DNA of 64,000 nucleotides from JAFARZ01 sp035651595 (GTDB lineage: Bacteria; Actinomycetota; Actinomycetes; Streptosporangiales; Streptosporangiaceae). The notes beneath the pieces were generated by a model. It was not told the DNA's origin. It did no database searches and was given only the letters and a program-made list of their open reading frames with translations. Numbering within the stretch: position 1 is the stretch's first letter; every line of letters starts with the position of its first letter. The translations under genes were made by a program, and so were the position numbers. Below, in pieces: positions 15,793 to 24,091 of this stretch. The DNA is taken from positions 1-64,000 of the forward strand of contig DASRFJ010000087.1 in assembly GCA_035651595.1 (NCBI GenBank), written 5' to 3'.

Positions 15793-15867
15793 ATTTCAAT
15801 GTTAACCGAAATAATATACAGGAGAGATCCCTACTACGATCTTCCGCCGACACGTATAGGGCGTTTG

Positions 15868-16851
15868 TTACCAATCGCAGGAAATGCGTAAAATCTGACG
15901 TGCGGGGCATAACGAGTCACGAGCGGCGCGGGCGCGGCGCTTGCCTTCGTGCATCGCCTGGACGCGGGCGACTGGGATGGTGTGGCCCTCCTCGACCAGT
16001 TCGGGCGGCAACTGCTGCGGGGCGGGCAGCGCGTCGGACCACGGGTCCCGGTCCTTGAGCAGCGCCGCCGCGTTCCGGATCGTGAAGTCGCGCGGCGACA
16101 CCGACGCCAGGTCGTCCCACTCGACCGGGAACGACACCGGCACATCCGGCCGGGCCCGCGGGCTGTACACCGCGACGACGGTCGCACCGTGGGCGCGGGT
16201 GGCGTCGAGGAACACCTTGCCGCCGCGATCCGCCTTGACGAACGCGGTAGTCGCCAGCGACGAATCGAGCTTTTCCGCCTTCGCGGCGATCGCGCGAGTC
16301 GCCGCGGCGGCGTCCTCCGCGGTCGTCGAGGGGGTGACCGGGACGTAGATGTGCAGGCCTTTGGCGCCGCTGGTCTTGACGGCGCCGCCTAGGCCGAGGT
16401 CGGCGAGCGCCTGGCGTATCAAGCTGGCCGCCGCGGCCGCTTTCCCGAAGGCCTCGCCGTCGGGTGGGTCGATGTCCAGCACCACGTATGACGGGTGGTC
16501 GAGGTGTTCGGACGTGCCGAGCGTGACGTGGTACTCCACCGCGCGCTGGTTGGCGAACCAGATCAGCGTGTCCCGGTCCTCGCAAAGCGCGTACCGCACC
16601 TCGCGCTTGGACGCCGCGGCCCACATCGTCATCGTCTTGATCCAGGACGGCGCGTACTGGGGCAGGTTCTTCTGCATGAAGGGCTCGGTGCCCGTCCGCA
16701 CCCTGATCACCGACAGCGGCCGGTCGCGCAGCCCGGGCAGGATGCGGTCCGCGATCGCGTCCAGGTAGTCGACAAGGTCACGCTTGGTCGCGTTCGCCCC
16801 GTCAAACAGCGGTTCGTCAAGGTGGGTCAGGGTTATCTCGGACGTCGCCAT
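15868..16851 (-). CDS. ligD: LigD-type NHEJ polymerase/primase domain protein
   Basis: A 327-aa stand-alone polymerase domain of the archaeo-eukaryotic primase superfamily, as found in bacterial LigD. The metal-binding DIDP (in YVVLDIDPPDG), the SGAKGLHIYVP block, VKADRGGKVFLD and SPRARPDVPVSFPVEWDDL are all present. This domain adds ribonucleotides during gap filling in non-homologous end joining. No ligase, phosphoesterase or Ku gene is adjacent, so its partners are encoded elsewhere or it works alone, as split LigD polymerases do in many actinomycetes. The final 20 residues past the family end look unconserved. Confidence 0.92.
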   Translation of the reverse strand: MATSEITLTHLDEPLFDGANATKRDLVDYLDAIADRILPGLRDRPLSVIRVRTGTEPFMQKNLPQYAPSWIKTMTMWAAASKREVRYALCEDRDTLIWFANQRAVEYHVTLGTSEHLDHPSYVVLDIDPPDGEAFGKAAAAASLIRQALADLGLGGAVKTSGAKGLHIYVPVTPSTTAEDAAAATRAIAAKAEKLDSSLATTAFVKADRGGKVFLDATRAHGATVVAVYSPRARPDVPVSFPVEWDDLASVSPRDFTIRNAAALLKDRDPWSDALPAPQQLPPELVEEGHTIPVARVQAMHEGKRRARAARDSLCPARQILRISCDW

Positions 16852-17016
16852 GCGTAACGTCTACCCGATCTCCAGAGGGAGCACCACGGTCGTTCTGAGA
16901 AAAAAGGGGTGGTCGAGCCGTCCGGTCGCCGGTGGCCGGCAGATCGAGCACCAGGCTAGCTCGCGGCAACTCGCATGGACCCGCCTGGCCTGGCCGCGTG
17001 CGCGCCGCCCGTGGGT

Positions 17017-17176
17017 GGAGTGCAGTGTGCGACTACCGGGGTAGGAGCGCACCGGCAGTCCCGTCACCAACGTAGTAATAGGAAGATTACCCCTTCGTGG
17101 AGGATCGACCCCCGTGACCAGGGGTCCCGTTACCACGAAGGGGAAATCCGCCACGTTAACCGACGCCGATCGAGCC
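17017..17176. repeat. About 155-bp intergenic repeat, copy 1
   Basis: GGAGTGCAGTGTGCGACTAC and the following bases through GATCGAGCC match 55574-55726 along their whole length with small gaps. Conserved blocks include GAGCGCACCG, GAAGATTACCCC and GATCGACCCCC. Inside it CCCCTTCGTGG can pair with CCACGAAGGGG, with GACCCC/GGGGTC nested within. The rest of the 16852-17330 gap shows no gene. Confidence 0.8.
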
Positions 17177-17330
17177 TGCCGCGGACCCACCGGGCGGCCA
17201 GTGGTCCACGCAGCCCCGGAACAAGCCAGCAGGATCCGGATCGGGCGGTAACTGTCCGCATTGTCAAGGTTCGAGCGGGTGGGCCGCCTATCGCCGCGCT
17301 GGCGCGGCCTGGCCATCGAGGCGCGGGCTC

Positions 17331-17456
17331 TTGATCGCACGTGGGGCGGCGGGCGTCTGGGCGATGGCACGCTACGACGAGGTGCACGCGGCGCTGTTGG
17401 ACTGGGAGACGTTCTGTTCCTCGGCCGGCGTGGGACTGAGCAACTTCCGCACCGAG
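17331..17456 (+). pseudogene. Cytochrome P450 N-terminal remnant
   Basis: Bases 17331-17456 encode GVWAMARYDEVHAALLDW, then ETFCSSAGVGLSNFRTE, a typical N-terminal stretch of bacterial P450s (helix B and the start of the B-C region). The frame loses all P450 similarity at 17456, exactly where the convergent protease gene ends. No haem-binding region exists nearby. It is a decayed or truncated gene, probably cut when the protease region was inserted or rearranged. Confidence 0.7.
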
Positions 17457-19490
17457 TTACCGGCCGGACCCGAAGATGCTGGCCAGCTTGGCCAGGTCCG
17501 GGAGGCCAAGGCCGGTGCCCGCGTTGTACTGCGCACCGGGGTTGCCGGTGTAGAACAGGTTGTCGTTGCTGGTGCCGGCGGTGCTGAGCTGGGTGAACGC
17601 GTCGTGCCCGGTCGCGACGGCGCGGTACATGACCGGGTTCCAGAACCCAACTCGGTGGCCCAGGTACCCGTCGATGACCACGGCGGAAGCATTCAGCTGC
17701 GGGTCCACGAAACTGGTGCCGCCCTCCTCGGTCACCCCGCCGACCGAAGTGCCGTAGACGAGGTATCCGGTCTGCGGATCGCCGTCCGTGGCCAGGTCGG
17801 GGACGGCACGGCCATCGCCGGTGACGCCCGCGGTCACCGCGGGCGCCGGATTGACGGTCCACGCGGTCGGCTCGGTGAGGCCGGGCGCGACCTGCGTGTC
17901 ATTGACCGGGGTCAGGTACTGCACCGCGTGGTAGATGCCGGCGCCGCTGACCTCACGCTGATACGGCGGCAACTGCTCCAGCGTGCTGTAGCCGCCGCCG
18001 CTCCCGGCGACCACGAACTGGGCGATCACGCTCACGGGTGCACCGGTGATCTGCGCGTAGGCCCCCCACAGGTAGTCCCAGCCCCAGATGCGCTGCGCCG
18101 TCGTCGTGGCCGTGGCCGGCCCGGCCGGGCCGGACAGGAACGTGGTCCCCGGCAGCGTGGTAGCGCCGCACGCGGTCACGAACGGGCTGTCCGACGGCGT
18201 GCCGACCGCCAGGTTGGTGGTGCCCAGATCCGCTATCGCGGTGTATGCGCCCTGGTCGGCGGTGGACGTGAAGGCCGACTGACCCTGCGCGGCCATTTCG
18301 AGGAAGGCCTCGTCGAACGACTGCGCGTAGCCCGCGGCCTCCGCGCTGGACCGGACGACCGCGTCGAAGTACGTCTCGGACTCGCCCCAGCTCGCCGATA
18401 CCCCGCTGGCTACGTTCTGGCTGGCCGCGGTCATGAACGCGTCGACGAACCCGTAGTCGGTGTTGGGGGCCTGGTAGTCGATCACGTTGGCGCCGGGAGC
18501 AAGGGCTCCGGACTGCTCGATGTCCAGGTCGGTCTCGCCCGAACCGGCGGCCTTGCTGGGCGCACCAGGGCCGCCGTCGACGTTGTCGACGGTGAACCTC
18601 CCGGTGCGGTTCACGTCCGCGATGTTGCTCCAGAAGTACTCCGGCGAGCCCGGGTCGACCGCGGCGAGCGTGACGATGCCGACGGTCTGACCGGAGCCGT
18701 TGGCCCGCGCGTACAACGGCGCGAGGTCGTAGGCGCTGGCGAAGAACGACGGCAGGTGACAGCCGTTGGTCAGGCCGAACTGCGCGGCGCAGCCGTTCGA
18801 GCTGCCCTGCTGCGGCTGGTCGTGGCTGTTCGGCAGCGCCACGTCGCTGACGTAGGGTCCGTAGTCGGAGAGCCCGAGGATGGCGGTCACGAAGCTGGCC
18901 AGCCGGTACGGCAGCAGCGGCTCCTGCTTGTTCATGTACACCCGCTGCGCGCGGACAGGCCCGAACCCCTGCTGCGGAACCTGCACATTCTCCTCGTTGA
19001 TGGTCAGCGCCTGATCAAACTCGCCCGCGGTGCCGCTGGCCACGACGTCCAGATTGTTGGGATACACGGTGGTCGTGATGCCGAACCCGGCCAGGTAGCT
19101 GGTCAGTGCGTCGATGTGGGCCGGGGGCTGGCCGTATTCGGCGGCGAACTGGCCGACCGACAGATAGCCCGAGGTCGGTATGCCCGCCTCGACCCGGGCC
19201 GCCAGAAACTGCATGTTCTGCTCTTTCAGAACGAACGAGACGGTCACCGGCGTGTCGGCCGGCGTATCCCCGAACACCGTGGCGCCCGGCAGCGCGGCCG
19301 CGTTGATGCCCGAAGGCACCTGGGTCGGCGCGTTGGGGTCCGGGCCCGCGGCGGTAGCGCCCGGCGCGACGGCGAATGAGGCCACCAGCGCGCCTGCCCC
19401 GATCACTATCCCGGCCGTCAGCCGGGCCTTTGTCATGCGGATCATGTCGTGCGCACCGTTCCCGGAAATGGCCTGATCGCTCGTGATCAT
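17457..19490 (-). CDS. S53 family serine-carboxyl peptidase (sedolisin)
   Basis: A 677-aa secreted pro-protease active at acid pH in characterised relatives. A signal peptide (TAGIVIGAGALVASFAVA) precedes a pro-domain (residues about 50-215: VTVSFVLKEQN, GYLSVGQFAAEYG, VYMNKQ). The catalytic domain carries SGETDLDIEQ (Glu and Asp of the triad) and GGTSFVDP (Ser in GGTS). GTGLGLPDL at the C-terminus is the usual calcium-site region. The start is uncertain: ATGs at 19490, 19445 and 19436 are possible and none has a strong ribosome-binding site. The gene abuts the P450 remnant and a long repeat at its 3' side. Confidence 0.93.
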   Translation of the reverse strand: MITSDQAISGNGAHDMIRMTKARLTAGIVIGAGALVASFAVAPGATAAGPDPNAPTQVPSGINAAALPGATVFGDTPADTPVTVSFVLKEQNMQFLAARVEAGIPTSGYLSVGQFAAEYGQPPAHIDALTSYLAGFGITTTVYPNNLDVVASGTAGEFDQALTINEENVQVPQQGFGPVRAQRVYMNKQEPLLPYRLASFVTAILGLSDYGPYVSDVALPNSHDQPQQGSSNGCAAQFGLTNGCHLPSFFASAYDLAPLYARANGSGQTVGIVTLAAVDPGSPEYFWSNIADVNRTGRFTVDNVDGGPGAPSKAAGSGETDLDIEQSGALAPGANVIDYQAPNTDYGFVDAFMTAASQNVASGVSASWGESETYFDAVVRSSAEAAGYAQSFDEAFLEMAAQGQSAFTSTADQGAYTAIADLGTTNLAVGTPSDSPFVTACGATTLPGTTFLSGPAGPATATTTAQRIWGWDYLWGAYAQITGAPVSVIAQFVVAGSGGGYSTLEQLPPYQREVSGAGIYHAVQYLTPVNDTQVAPGLTEPTAWTVNPAPAVTAGVTGDGRAVPDLATDGDPQTGYLVYGTSVGGVTEEGGTSFVDPQLNASAVVIDGYLGHRVGFWNPVMYRAVATGHDAFTQLSTAGTSNDNLFYTGNPGAQYNAGTGLGLPDLAKLASIFGSGR

Positions 19491-19538
19491 GCCGGTTTGC
19501 CCTAGGACGGTAGTGCCGCGCGCTTGGATAGTGGTTCG

Positions 19539-20300
19539 CTACGACATAACCCATAATTTCCGGTACTGGCCCGGAGTACTGCCAAAGGCCTGGCGAAACG
19601 CCTCGATGAACGCGCTCGGGTTCTGATATCCGCAGGCCAGCGCCGTGCTCGTCACCGACGAACCGCCGGCGAGCAGCACCAGCGCGTGATGCAGCCGCAG
19701 TTGGGTCCGCCACTGCGGGAAGCTCATCCCGGTCTCCTGCCGGAACAGCCGGCTGAGCGTCCGCTCGCTCGCGCCGACCGCCGCGCCGAGTTGGGCCAGC
19801 GTCCGGCCGTCAGACGGGTCGGCCAGCAGCAGCGCCGCCACCGCGCCGACCCGGTCATCAGCGGGCGCTGGCAGGTAAAGCGGCAGCTCATCGACCCGGC
19901 GGAGCTGGTCAAGGGCGACCGCCTCGAGGTTGGCCCGCTGCGCGGCACCGTAGTCCCCATCGGTCAGCGCGATGATGACCTCCCGGAGCAGCGGGCTCAC
20001 CGCGAGGACGGCCGGACGGCCCGCGCCGAGCGGATCGACCGAAGCCGGAAACGACAGCGTCCGCAGCTGCGTCCGCCCGTGGGCCAGATGCGCGTGCGCG
20101 ACCCCGGCTGGAATCCACACCGCTCGCCGCGGCGGCACAACCCAGGAACCACCGGTCACCGAGATCGTCAGGACGCCGCTGCTCGGATACACGAGCTGCT
20201 GCACGTCGTGGTAATGCCACTCGATCTGGGCGCCGTGCGTCAGGTCCTGGAATGTCGGCCCGTCGAGCGCTCGTCGTTCAGCTTGGCGGGTTTCCGGCAT
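19539..20300 (-). CDS. AraC family regulator with cupin domain
   Basis: A 253-aa regulator. The N-terminal cupin sensor (residues about 20-110) shows HYHDVQQLVYPSSGVL and VPPRRAVWIPAGVAHAH. The C-terminal double helix-turn-helix has LGAAVGASERTLSRLFRQETG and ALACGYQNPSAFIEAFRQAFG. A perfect 15-base palindrome covers its -10 box and start codon, suggesting autoregulation and a leaderless mRNA. It is divergent from an Fsr-type exporter, which it probably controls. Cupin-AraC proteins next to MFS genes often respond to small drugs or metabolites. Confidence 0.92.
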   Translation of the reverse strand: MPETRQAERRALDGPTFQDLTHGAQIEWHYHDVQQLVYPSSGVLTISVTGGSWVVPPRRAVWIPAGVAHAHLAHGRTQLRTLSFPASVDPLGAGRPAVLAVSPLLREVIIALTDGDYGAAQRANLEAVALDQLRRVDELPLYLPAPADDRVGAVAALLLADPSDGRTLAQLGAAVGASERTLSRLFRQETGMSFPQWRTQLRLHHALVLLAGGSSVTSTALACGYQNPSAFIEAFRQAFGSTPGQYRKLWVMS

Positions 20301-20314
20301 AATCTGTCAGATTA
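20300..20314. promoter_or_regulatory. TAATCTG-T-CAGATTA palindrome over the araC start
   Basis: A perfect 7-1-7 palindrome. Read leftward it contains TAATCT, a -10-like box 8 bases before the ATG at 20300, and its last base is part of the start codon. It lies in the short divergent region between the AraC regulator and the MFS gene. Confidence 0.65.
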
Positions 20315-20355
20315 CCGGTAGCCGCCAACGCGAGCCAGCAGCCAGGCTAAACGTC

Positions 20356-21657
20356 ATGACCTCCACCGCGACCTCCGCCGTCGGCACGACGACCGGTAAG
20401 ACGACCTGGCACCGGATGCGGCTGTGGGCCCTTGCCCACGCGGTCGACGACCTGTATCAGGGCCTGGTTCCGGCGAGCGTGCCGTACTTCGTGCTCGACC
20501 GACATTACGGGTATGTCGCGGCGTCCGGCCTGACGCTGGCCGCGACCCTGGGCAGCTCGCTGCCGCAGCCGTTCTTCGGCATCGTGGTGGACCGGTGGCG
20601 GGCCGGCTGGCTGGCGGGGGCCGGCGTCGGAGTCGCCGGTCTCGGTCTCGGGCTGTGCGGGCTGATGCCATCGTACGCTGGCGTGTGGTGCCTGATCCTG
20701 CTGTCCGGGCTCGGCGTCGCGATGTTCCACCCCGCGGCCGGCAAGGCGGCGCGCGACGCGGCCGGCGACAGCGCGACCGCGATGAGCCTGTTCGCGGCCG
20801 GCGGCAGCGTCGGCTTCTTCCTCGCGCCCGCGCTGGCCACCCCCGCGCTGATCGCGCTCGGCGTCCCGGCCACCGCGCTGTTCCTGCCGCCCGCGGCGCT
20901 GCTCGCCTTCGCCCTGCTGCGTCGTCACCGCCGCGACAGCAGCGGTGCGGCTGTGGCCGCCGCGCGCAAGGGTCCCGATCGCTGGCGCCCGTTCGCGGCG
21001 CTGACCTGCGTCGAGGTGCTGCGGTCGACGGCGTTCTTCGGCATCAATACGTTCATCGAGCTCTACTGGATCCGGCACCAGCACGCCTCGCGCGGCCTGG
21101 CCGGCGTCGCGCTCACCTGCTTCCTCGCCGGGGGAGTGGGCGGCACCCTGCTCGGCGGCCGGATTGCCGACCGCATCGGGCTGACCCGCACGATCCAGCT
21201 CGGCGCCGTGTGCATGCTGCCCGCGTTCCTCGGGCTGCGGTTCACCCCCGGCACGATCGCGCCGCTGGTCTTCGCGCTGCTGGCCGGCGCCGCGCTGAAC
21301 GTCCCGTTCGCCGTCATGGTCAAGCTCGGTCAGGACTACCTGCCCGGCCGTCCCGGCACCGCGGCCGGCGTCACGCTCGGCCTCGGCGTGAGCGTCGGCG
21401 GGCTGGCCGCACCCCTGTTGGGGCTACTCGCCGACGCGCACGGTCCTGGCGGAGTGCTGCTCTCTTTGAGTGCGGTACCCCCGTTTGCGCTGCTCGCCGG
21501 CCTGCTCCTGCCGGAACCGTCTAGGGTGGGCTTATGGCGTTCAGCGGCTGGCCGGCGGAGGCACTCGATTTCTACGACGGCCTGCTGGCCGACAACTCGA
21601 AGACGTACTGGACCGAGCACAAGCACGTGTACGACGACATGGTGCTGCGGCCGATGA
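20356..21657 (+). CDS. MFS exporter, fosmidomycin-resistance (Fsr) type
   Basis: A 12-helix MFS protein. The Fsr-type signature is strong: LAHAVDDLYQGLVPASVPYF in helix 1 and GLGVAMFHPAAGKAAR after helix 4. Family similarity ends near LLLPEPSRVGLW at about base 21530. The open frame continues to a stop at 21657 and so overlaps the next gene by 124 bases. This tail (about 40 residues, Thr/Arg-rich) is either a true overlapping C-terminus or the result of an indel near the end. Divergent AraC regulator at 20300. Confidence 0.88.
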   Translation: MTSTATSAVGTTTGKTTWHRMRLWALAHAVDDLYQGLVPASVPYFVLDRHYGYVAASGLTLAATLGSSLPQPFFGIVVDRWRAGWLAGAGVGVAGLGLGLCGLMPSYAGVWCLILLSGLGVAMFHPAAGKAARDAAGDSATAMSLFAAGGSVGFFLAPALATPALIALGVPATALFLPPAALLAFALLRRHRRDSSGAAVAAARKGPDRWRPFAALTCVEVLRSTAFFGINTFIELYWIRHQHASRGLAGVALTCFLAGGVGGTLLGGRIADRIGLTRTIQLGAVCMLPAFLGLRFTPGTIAPLVFALLAGAALNVPFAVMVKLGQDYLPGRPGTAAGVTLGLGVSVGGLAAPLLGLLADAHGPGGVLLSLSAVPPFALLAGLLLPEPSRVGLWRSAAGRRRHSISTTACWPTTRRRTGPSTSTCTTTWCCGR

Positions 21658-22181
21658 CCGAGCTGACCGAGGAGCTGGCTGAGCGGTTCGGTGAGCCGAA
21701 GATATTCCGCCCGTACCGGGACGTGCGGTTCAGCAAGGACAAGACGCCCTACAAGACGGCCATCGGTGCGGTCATCGGCAGCACCGGCTACGTCCAGCTC
21801 TCCGCCGAAGGCCTCGGCGCGGGCGCCGGGATGTGGCATATGGAACCGGATCAGCTTGCCCGCTACCGCGAGGCGGTCGCGGACGACAAGACCGGCGCGG
21901 AGCTGGCGCGGATCGTGGCTTCGACCGAAAAGGCTGGCCTGTCCATCCACGGCCACGGCGTGCTCAAGTCCGCCCCGCGCGGCTATCCCGCCGACCACCC
22001 GCGCGTCGAACTGCTTCGCTACAAGGGCCTGACCGCGTGGCAGCAATGGCCGGTGGAGCCGTGGCTCGGCACCCCCGCCGCAAAAGACCATATAGTCGAT
22101 TTTTTCAGAACGACGTCGGCGTTGCGCTCCTGGCTCCATACCCACGTACGCGAGCTGACGAAAATCAAGGGGAGTATCTGA
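21534..22181 (+). CDS. DUF2461 domain protein
   Basis: A 215-aa cytoplasmic protein of the DUF2461/TIGR02453 family. Matches include FSGWPAEALDFYDGLLADNS, KTYWTEHKHVYDD, IFRPYRDVRFSKDKTPYKT, and EGLGAGAGMWHMEPDQLARYR. The function is unknown across bacteria and fungi. Its ATG lies inside the C-terminal tail of the preceding exporter frame, so it is probably co-transcribed with it. The 3' end overlaps the convergent SDR gene by 17 bases. Confidence 0.92.
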   Translation: MAFSGWPAEALDFYDGLLADNSKTYWTEHKHVYDDMVLRPMTELTEELAERFGEPKIFRPYRDVRFSKDKTPYKTAIGAVIGSTGYVQLSAEGLGAGAGMWHMEPDQLARYREAVADDKTGAELARIVASTEKAGLSIHGHGVLKSAPRGYPADHPRVELLRYKGLTAWQQWPVEPWLGTPAAKDHIVDFFRTTSALRSWLHTHVRELTKIKGSI

Positions 22182-23121
22182 CACCCGTCAGTTTTTCTGA
22201 CTCCTCCCACAGCGCCGCCGCGAGCTTCTCGTCATGGGACAGCGCGCTGGAGTGCACTAGCTTCGGGTAACCCTTCATCTGCGCGAGCCCGTCCGGGCCG
22301 TAGAACTGGCCGCCCTTGACGTCCGGGGCGGTAGCCGCGCGCAGGATCGGCAGCGCGCCCTGGGCCGGGCTCTGTGCGATGAACGGGGCGGCGACGCGAG
22401 CGCCGGCCCGCAGGGGCGACGACAGGTACCGGTCCAGCCCGGTGCTCGAGTAGCCGGGGTGCGCCGCCAGCGCGAGCGTCGACGAGCCCGCGGCTGCCAG
22501 GCGGCGTTGCAACTCGTACGTGAACAGCAGGTTGGCCAGCTTGGACTGGGCGTAGGCGCCGGACCGGCGGTACCCCTTGTCCGACGTGAAGCTGCCGAAG
22601 TCGATGGTGCCCTGCCGGTGCACGATGCTCGCGACCGTCACGACGCGTCGCGTGATCCGTGCCATGAGCAGGCCGGTGAACGCGAAGTGCCCGAGGTGGT
22701 TTGTCCCGATCTGGAGCTCGAATCCGTCCTCGGTGCGCGTGAACGGCGTCATCATCACGCCCGCGTTGTTGACCAGCAGGTCGATCCGCTCGCAGCGCCG
22801 TTTGAGCTCGTCGGCCGCTTCTCGGACCGAGGCGAGTGAGGCCAGGTCCAGCCGGACGGTCTCCACCTGCGCGGTCTTCGTGCCGTTGGCGCCGCTGGCC
22901 CGCTGCGCGCTGGTCATCTGCGCGCGGCGCATGCCGGTCGCGATGTCGGCGACGGCCCACTTGGCCTTCTCCGGGTCCCGCGCCGCGATGATGACCCGGG
23001 CGCCCGCCCGGGCCAGGACCCGCGCGACCTCCAGCCCGAGCCCGGAGTTCCCGCCGGTGACGACCGCAACCCGGCCGGCCTGACCTGGCACATCGGCGGT
23101 CGTCCAGTGTCGTCCTAGCAT
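22165..23121 (-). CDS. Short-chain dehydrogenase/reductase, retinol-dehydrogenase type
   Basis: A 318-aa SDR. The cofactor site is VVTGGNSGLGLEVARVLA, with NNAGVM at residues about 115-120, a Ser near VASIVH, and the catalytic Tyr-Lys in AYAQSKLANLLF. The overall length and the HPGYSSTGL segment match the atypical oxidoreductase/retinol-dehydrogenase-like group. GGAG precedes the ATG at 23121. A 20-residue insertion (MRRAQMTSAQRASGANGTK) lies between strand 2 and 3. The substrate cannot be predicted. Divergent from the DUF1707 gene. Confidence 0.92.
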   Translation of the reverse strand: MLGRHWTTADVPGQAGRVAVVTGGNSGLGLEVARVLARAGARVIIAARDPEKAKWAVADIATGMRRAQMTSAQRASGANGTKTAQVETVRLDLASLASVREAADELKRRCERIDLLVNNAGVMMTPFTRTEDGFELQIGTNHLGHFAFTGLLMARITRRVVTVASIVHRQGTIDFGSFTSDKGYRRSGAYAQSKLANLLFTYELQRRLAAAGSSTLALAAHPGYSSTGLDRYLSSPLRAGARVAAPFIAQSPAQGALPILRAATAPDVKGGQFYGPDGLAQMKGYPKLVHSSALSHDEKLAAALWEESEKLTGVRYSP

Positions 23122-23169
23122 GGCGGTCTCCGTTTTCCCTGATGAGGTTCCTCGGCGTAACCTAACAAA

Positions 23170-23811
23170 ATGTCCGAGAGCGATGCTTCGCTGCGGGTTT
23201 CCGACGCCGAGCGCGACGTGACACTCAAGCAACTCCAGGAGCACGCGGCCGTCGGCCGTCTGACGCTGGACGAGCTTGAGGAGCGGGCGAGCCAGGCGCT
23301 CGCGGCGAAGACCAGGGGAGACCTGGCGGAGCTCACCAGCGACCTGCCGTCGTCCGCGCCTGTTTTTGCTGCGTCCACCTCGACCTCCGGGGATCGCAAA
23401 CCGGTGCGCTGGATGATCGCCGTGCTGGGCGGCGGCCACCGCCGCGGCCGGTTCCGCGCGGTCGGCAGCATCAATTCCATCGGCATCCTCGGCGGTGACG
23501 AGATCGACCTGCATGAGGCCGAGATAGAGGGCGGCGAACTGACGCTGAACCTCTACTCGCTCTTGGGCGGCGCCAACGTCTACGTGCCCGATTCCATCGA
23601 GGTGGAGCTGGGCGGCTTCTCGCTGCTGGGCGGCAACGAAGTCCGCGGCAACCAGCGCAGCCCCCGCCAGGGCGCGCCCGTCGTCCGCATCCGCGGCTTC
23701 GCCCTGCTCGGCGGCGCCAACATCTACCGCCTCCCGCCCGACGCCCGCGGCGTCTCCCTCCGCGAAGCCCGCCGCCTAGCCAAACATTCCGAACGCCGAG
23801 AACTCCACTAA
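23170..23811 (+). CDS. DUF1707 / cell-wall-active (LiaF-like) domain protein
   Basis: A 213-aa protein. DUF1707 occupies residues about 9-60 (RVSDAERDVTLKQLQEHAA, GRLTLDELEER). The C-terminal part is a beta-repeat region with recurring GGDEIDL, LGGANVYVP, LLGGNEV and LLGGANIYR blocks, as in the DUF2154/LiaF C-terminal fold. Unlike many relatives it has no membrane spans. A TAACCT -10 box (23158-23163) lies 6 bases before the ATG, so the mRNA is probably leaderless. Relatives are linked to cell-envelope stress; the role here is inferred. Confidence 0.88.
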   Translation: MSESDASLRVSDAERDVTLKQLQEHAAVGRLTLDELEERASQALAAKTRGDLAELTSDLPSSAPVFAASTSTSGDRKPVRWMIAVLGGGHRRGRFRAVGSINSIGILGGDEIDLHEAEIEGGELTLNLYSLLGGANVYVPDSIEVELGGFSLLGGNEVRGNQRSPRQGAPVVRIRGFALLGGANIYRLPPDARGVSLREARRLAKHSERRELH

Positions 23812-24030
23812 CAGCAAGAGCCCCCCGCGGCGCCCCCCACCCCACCCGCCGCCCGCCCTCTCGCCACCACCCGCCGCCCGCGCCCACACCCACCGCCACC
23901 CCCGCGCCCCCCACCCGCGCCCCGCCAAGCCATCGACCACAAATCCGGATATTTCACCATCCGCTCCTCGGTCTCGAATTATTGCGGACACTTACCCCCC
24001 CAAACTGGGTGGGTAAGTGTCCGCAATGAT
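23812..24030. repeat. Composite palindromic element, copy A
   Basis: After a C-rich low-complexity tract (about 23815-23935) come a TCCGGATAT dyad (23944-23952) and, 30 bases on, a hairpin. Its left arm is 23981-24001 (beginning ATTGCGGACACTTACCC) and its right arm 24007-24027, with an AAACT loop and one mismatch in 21 pairs. Three more copies are at 41667, 55396 and 60135. It lies between two genes on the same strand. No coding potential is credible here. Confidence 0.85.
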
Positions 24031-24091
24031 TTCGTCGGCTGTCGCGCCATATCGGTAGCGTGCACGAGAAGTTACGTTCAGTATTGAAACT

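Noticed and set aside
23981..24027. Reading the 21-bp hairpin as an ordinary terminator
   Set aside because: Copies lie between divergent gene starts as well as gene ends, have no U-run and carry conserved flanking parts in fixed order, so a simple terminator does not explain them.
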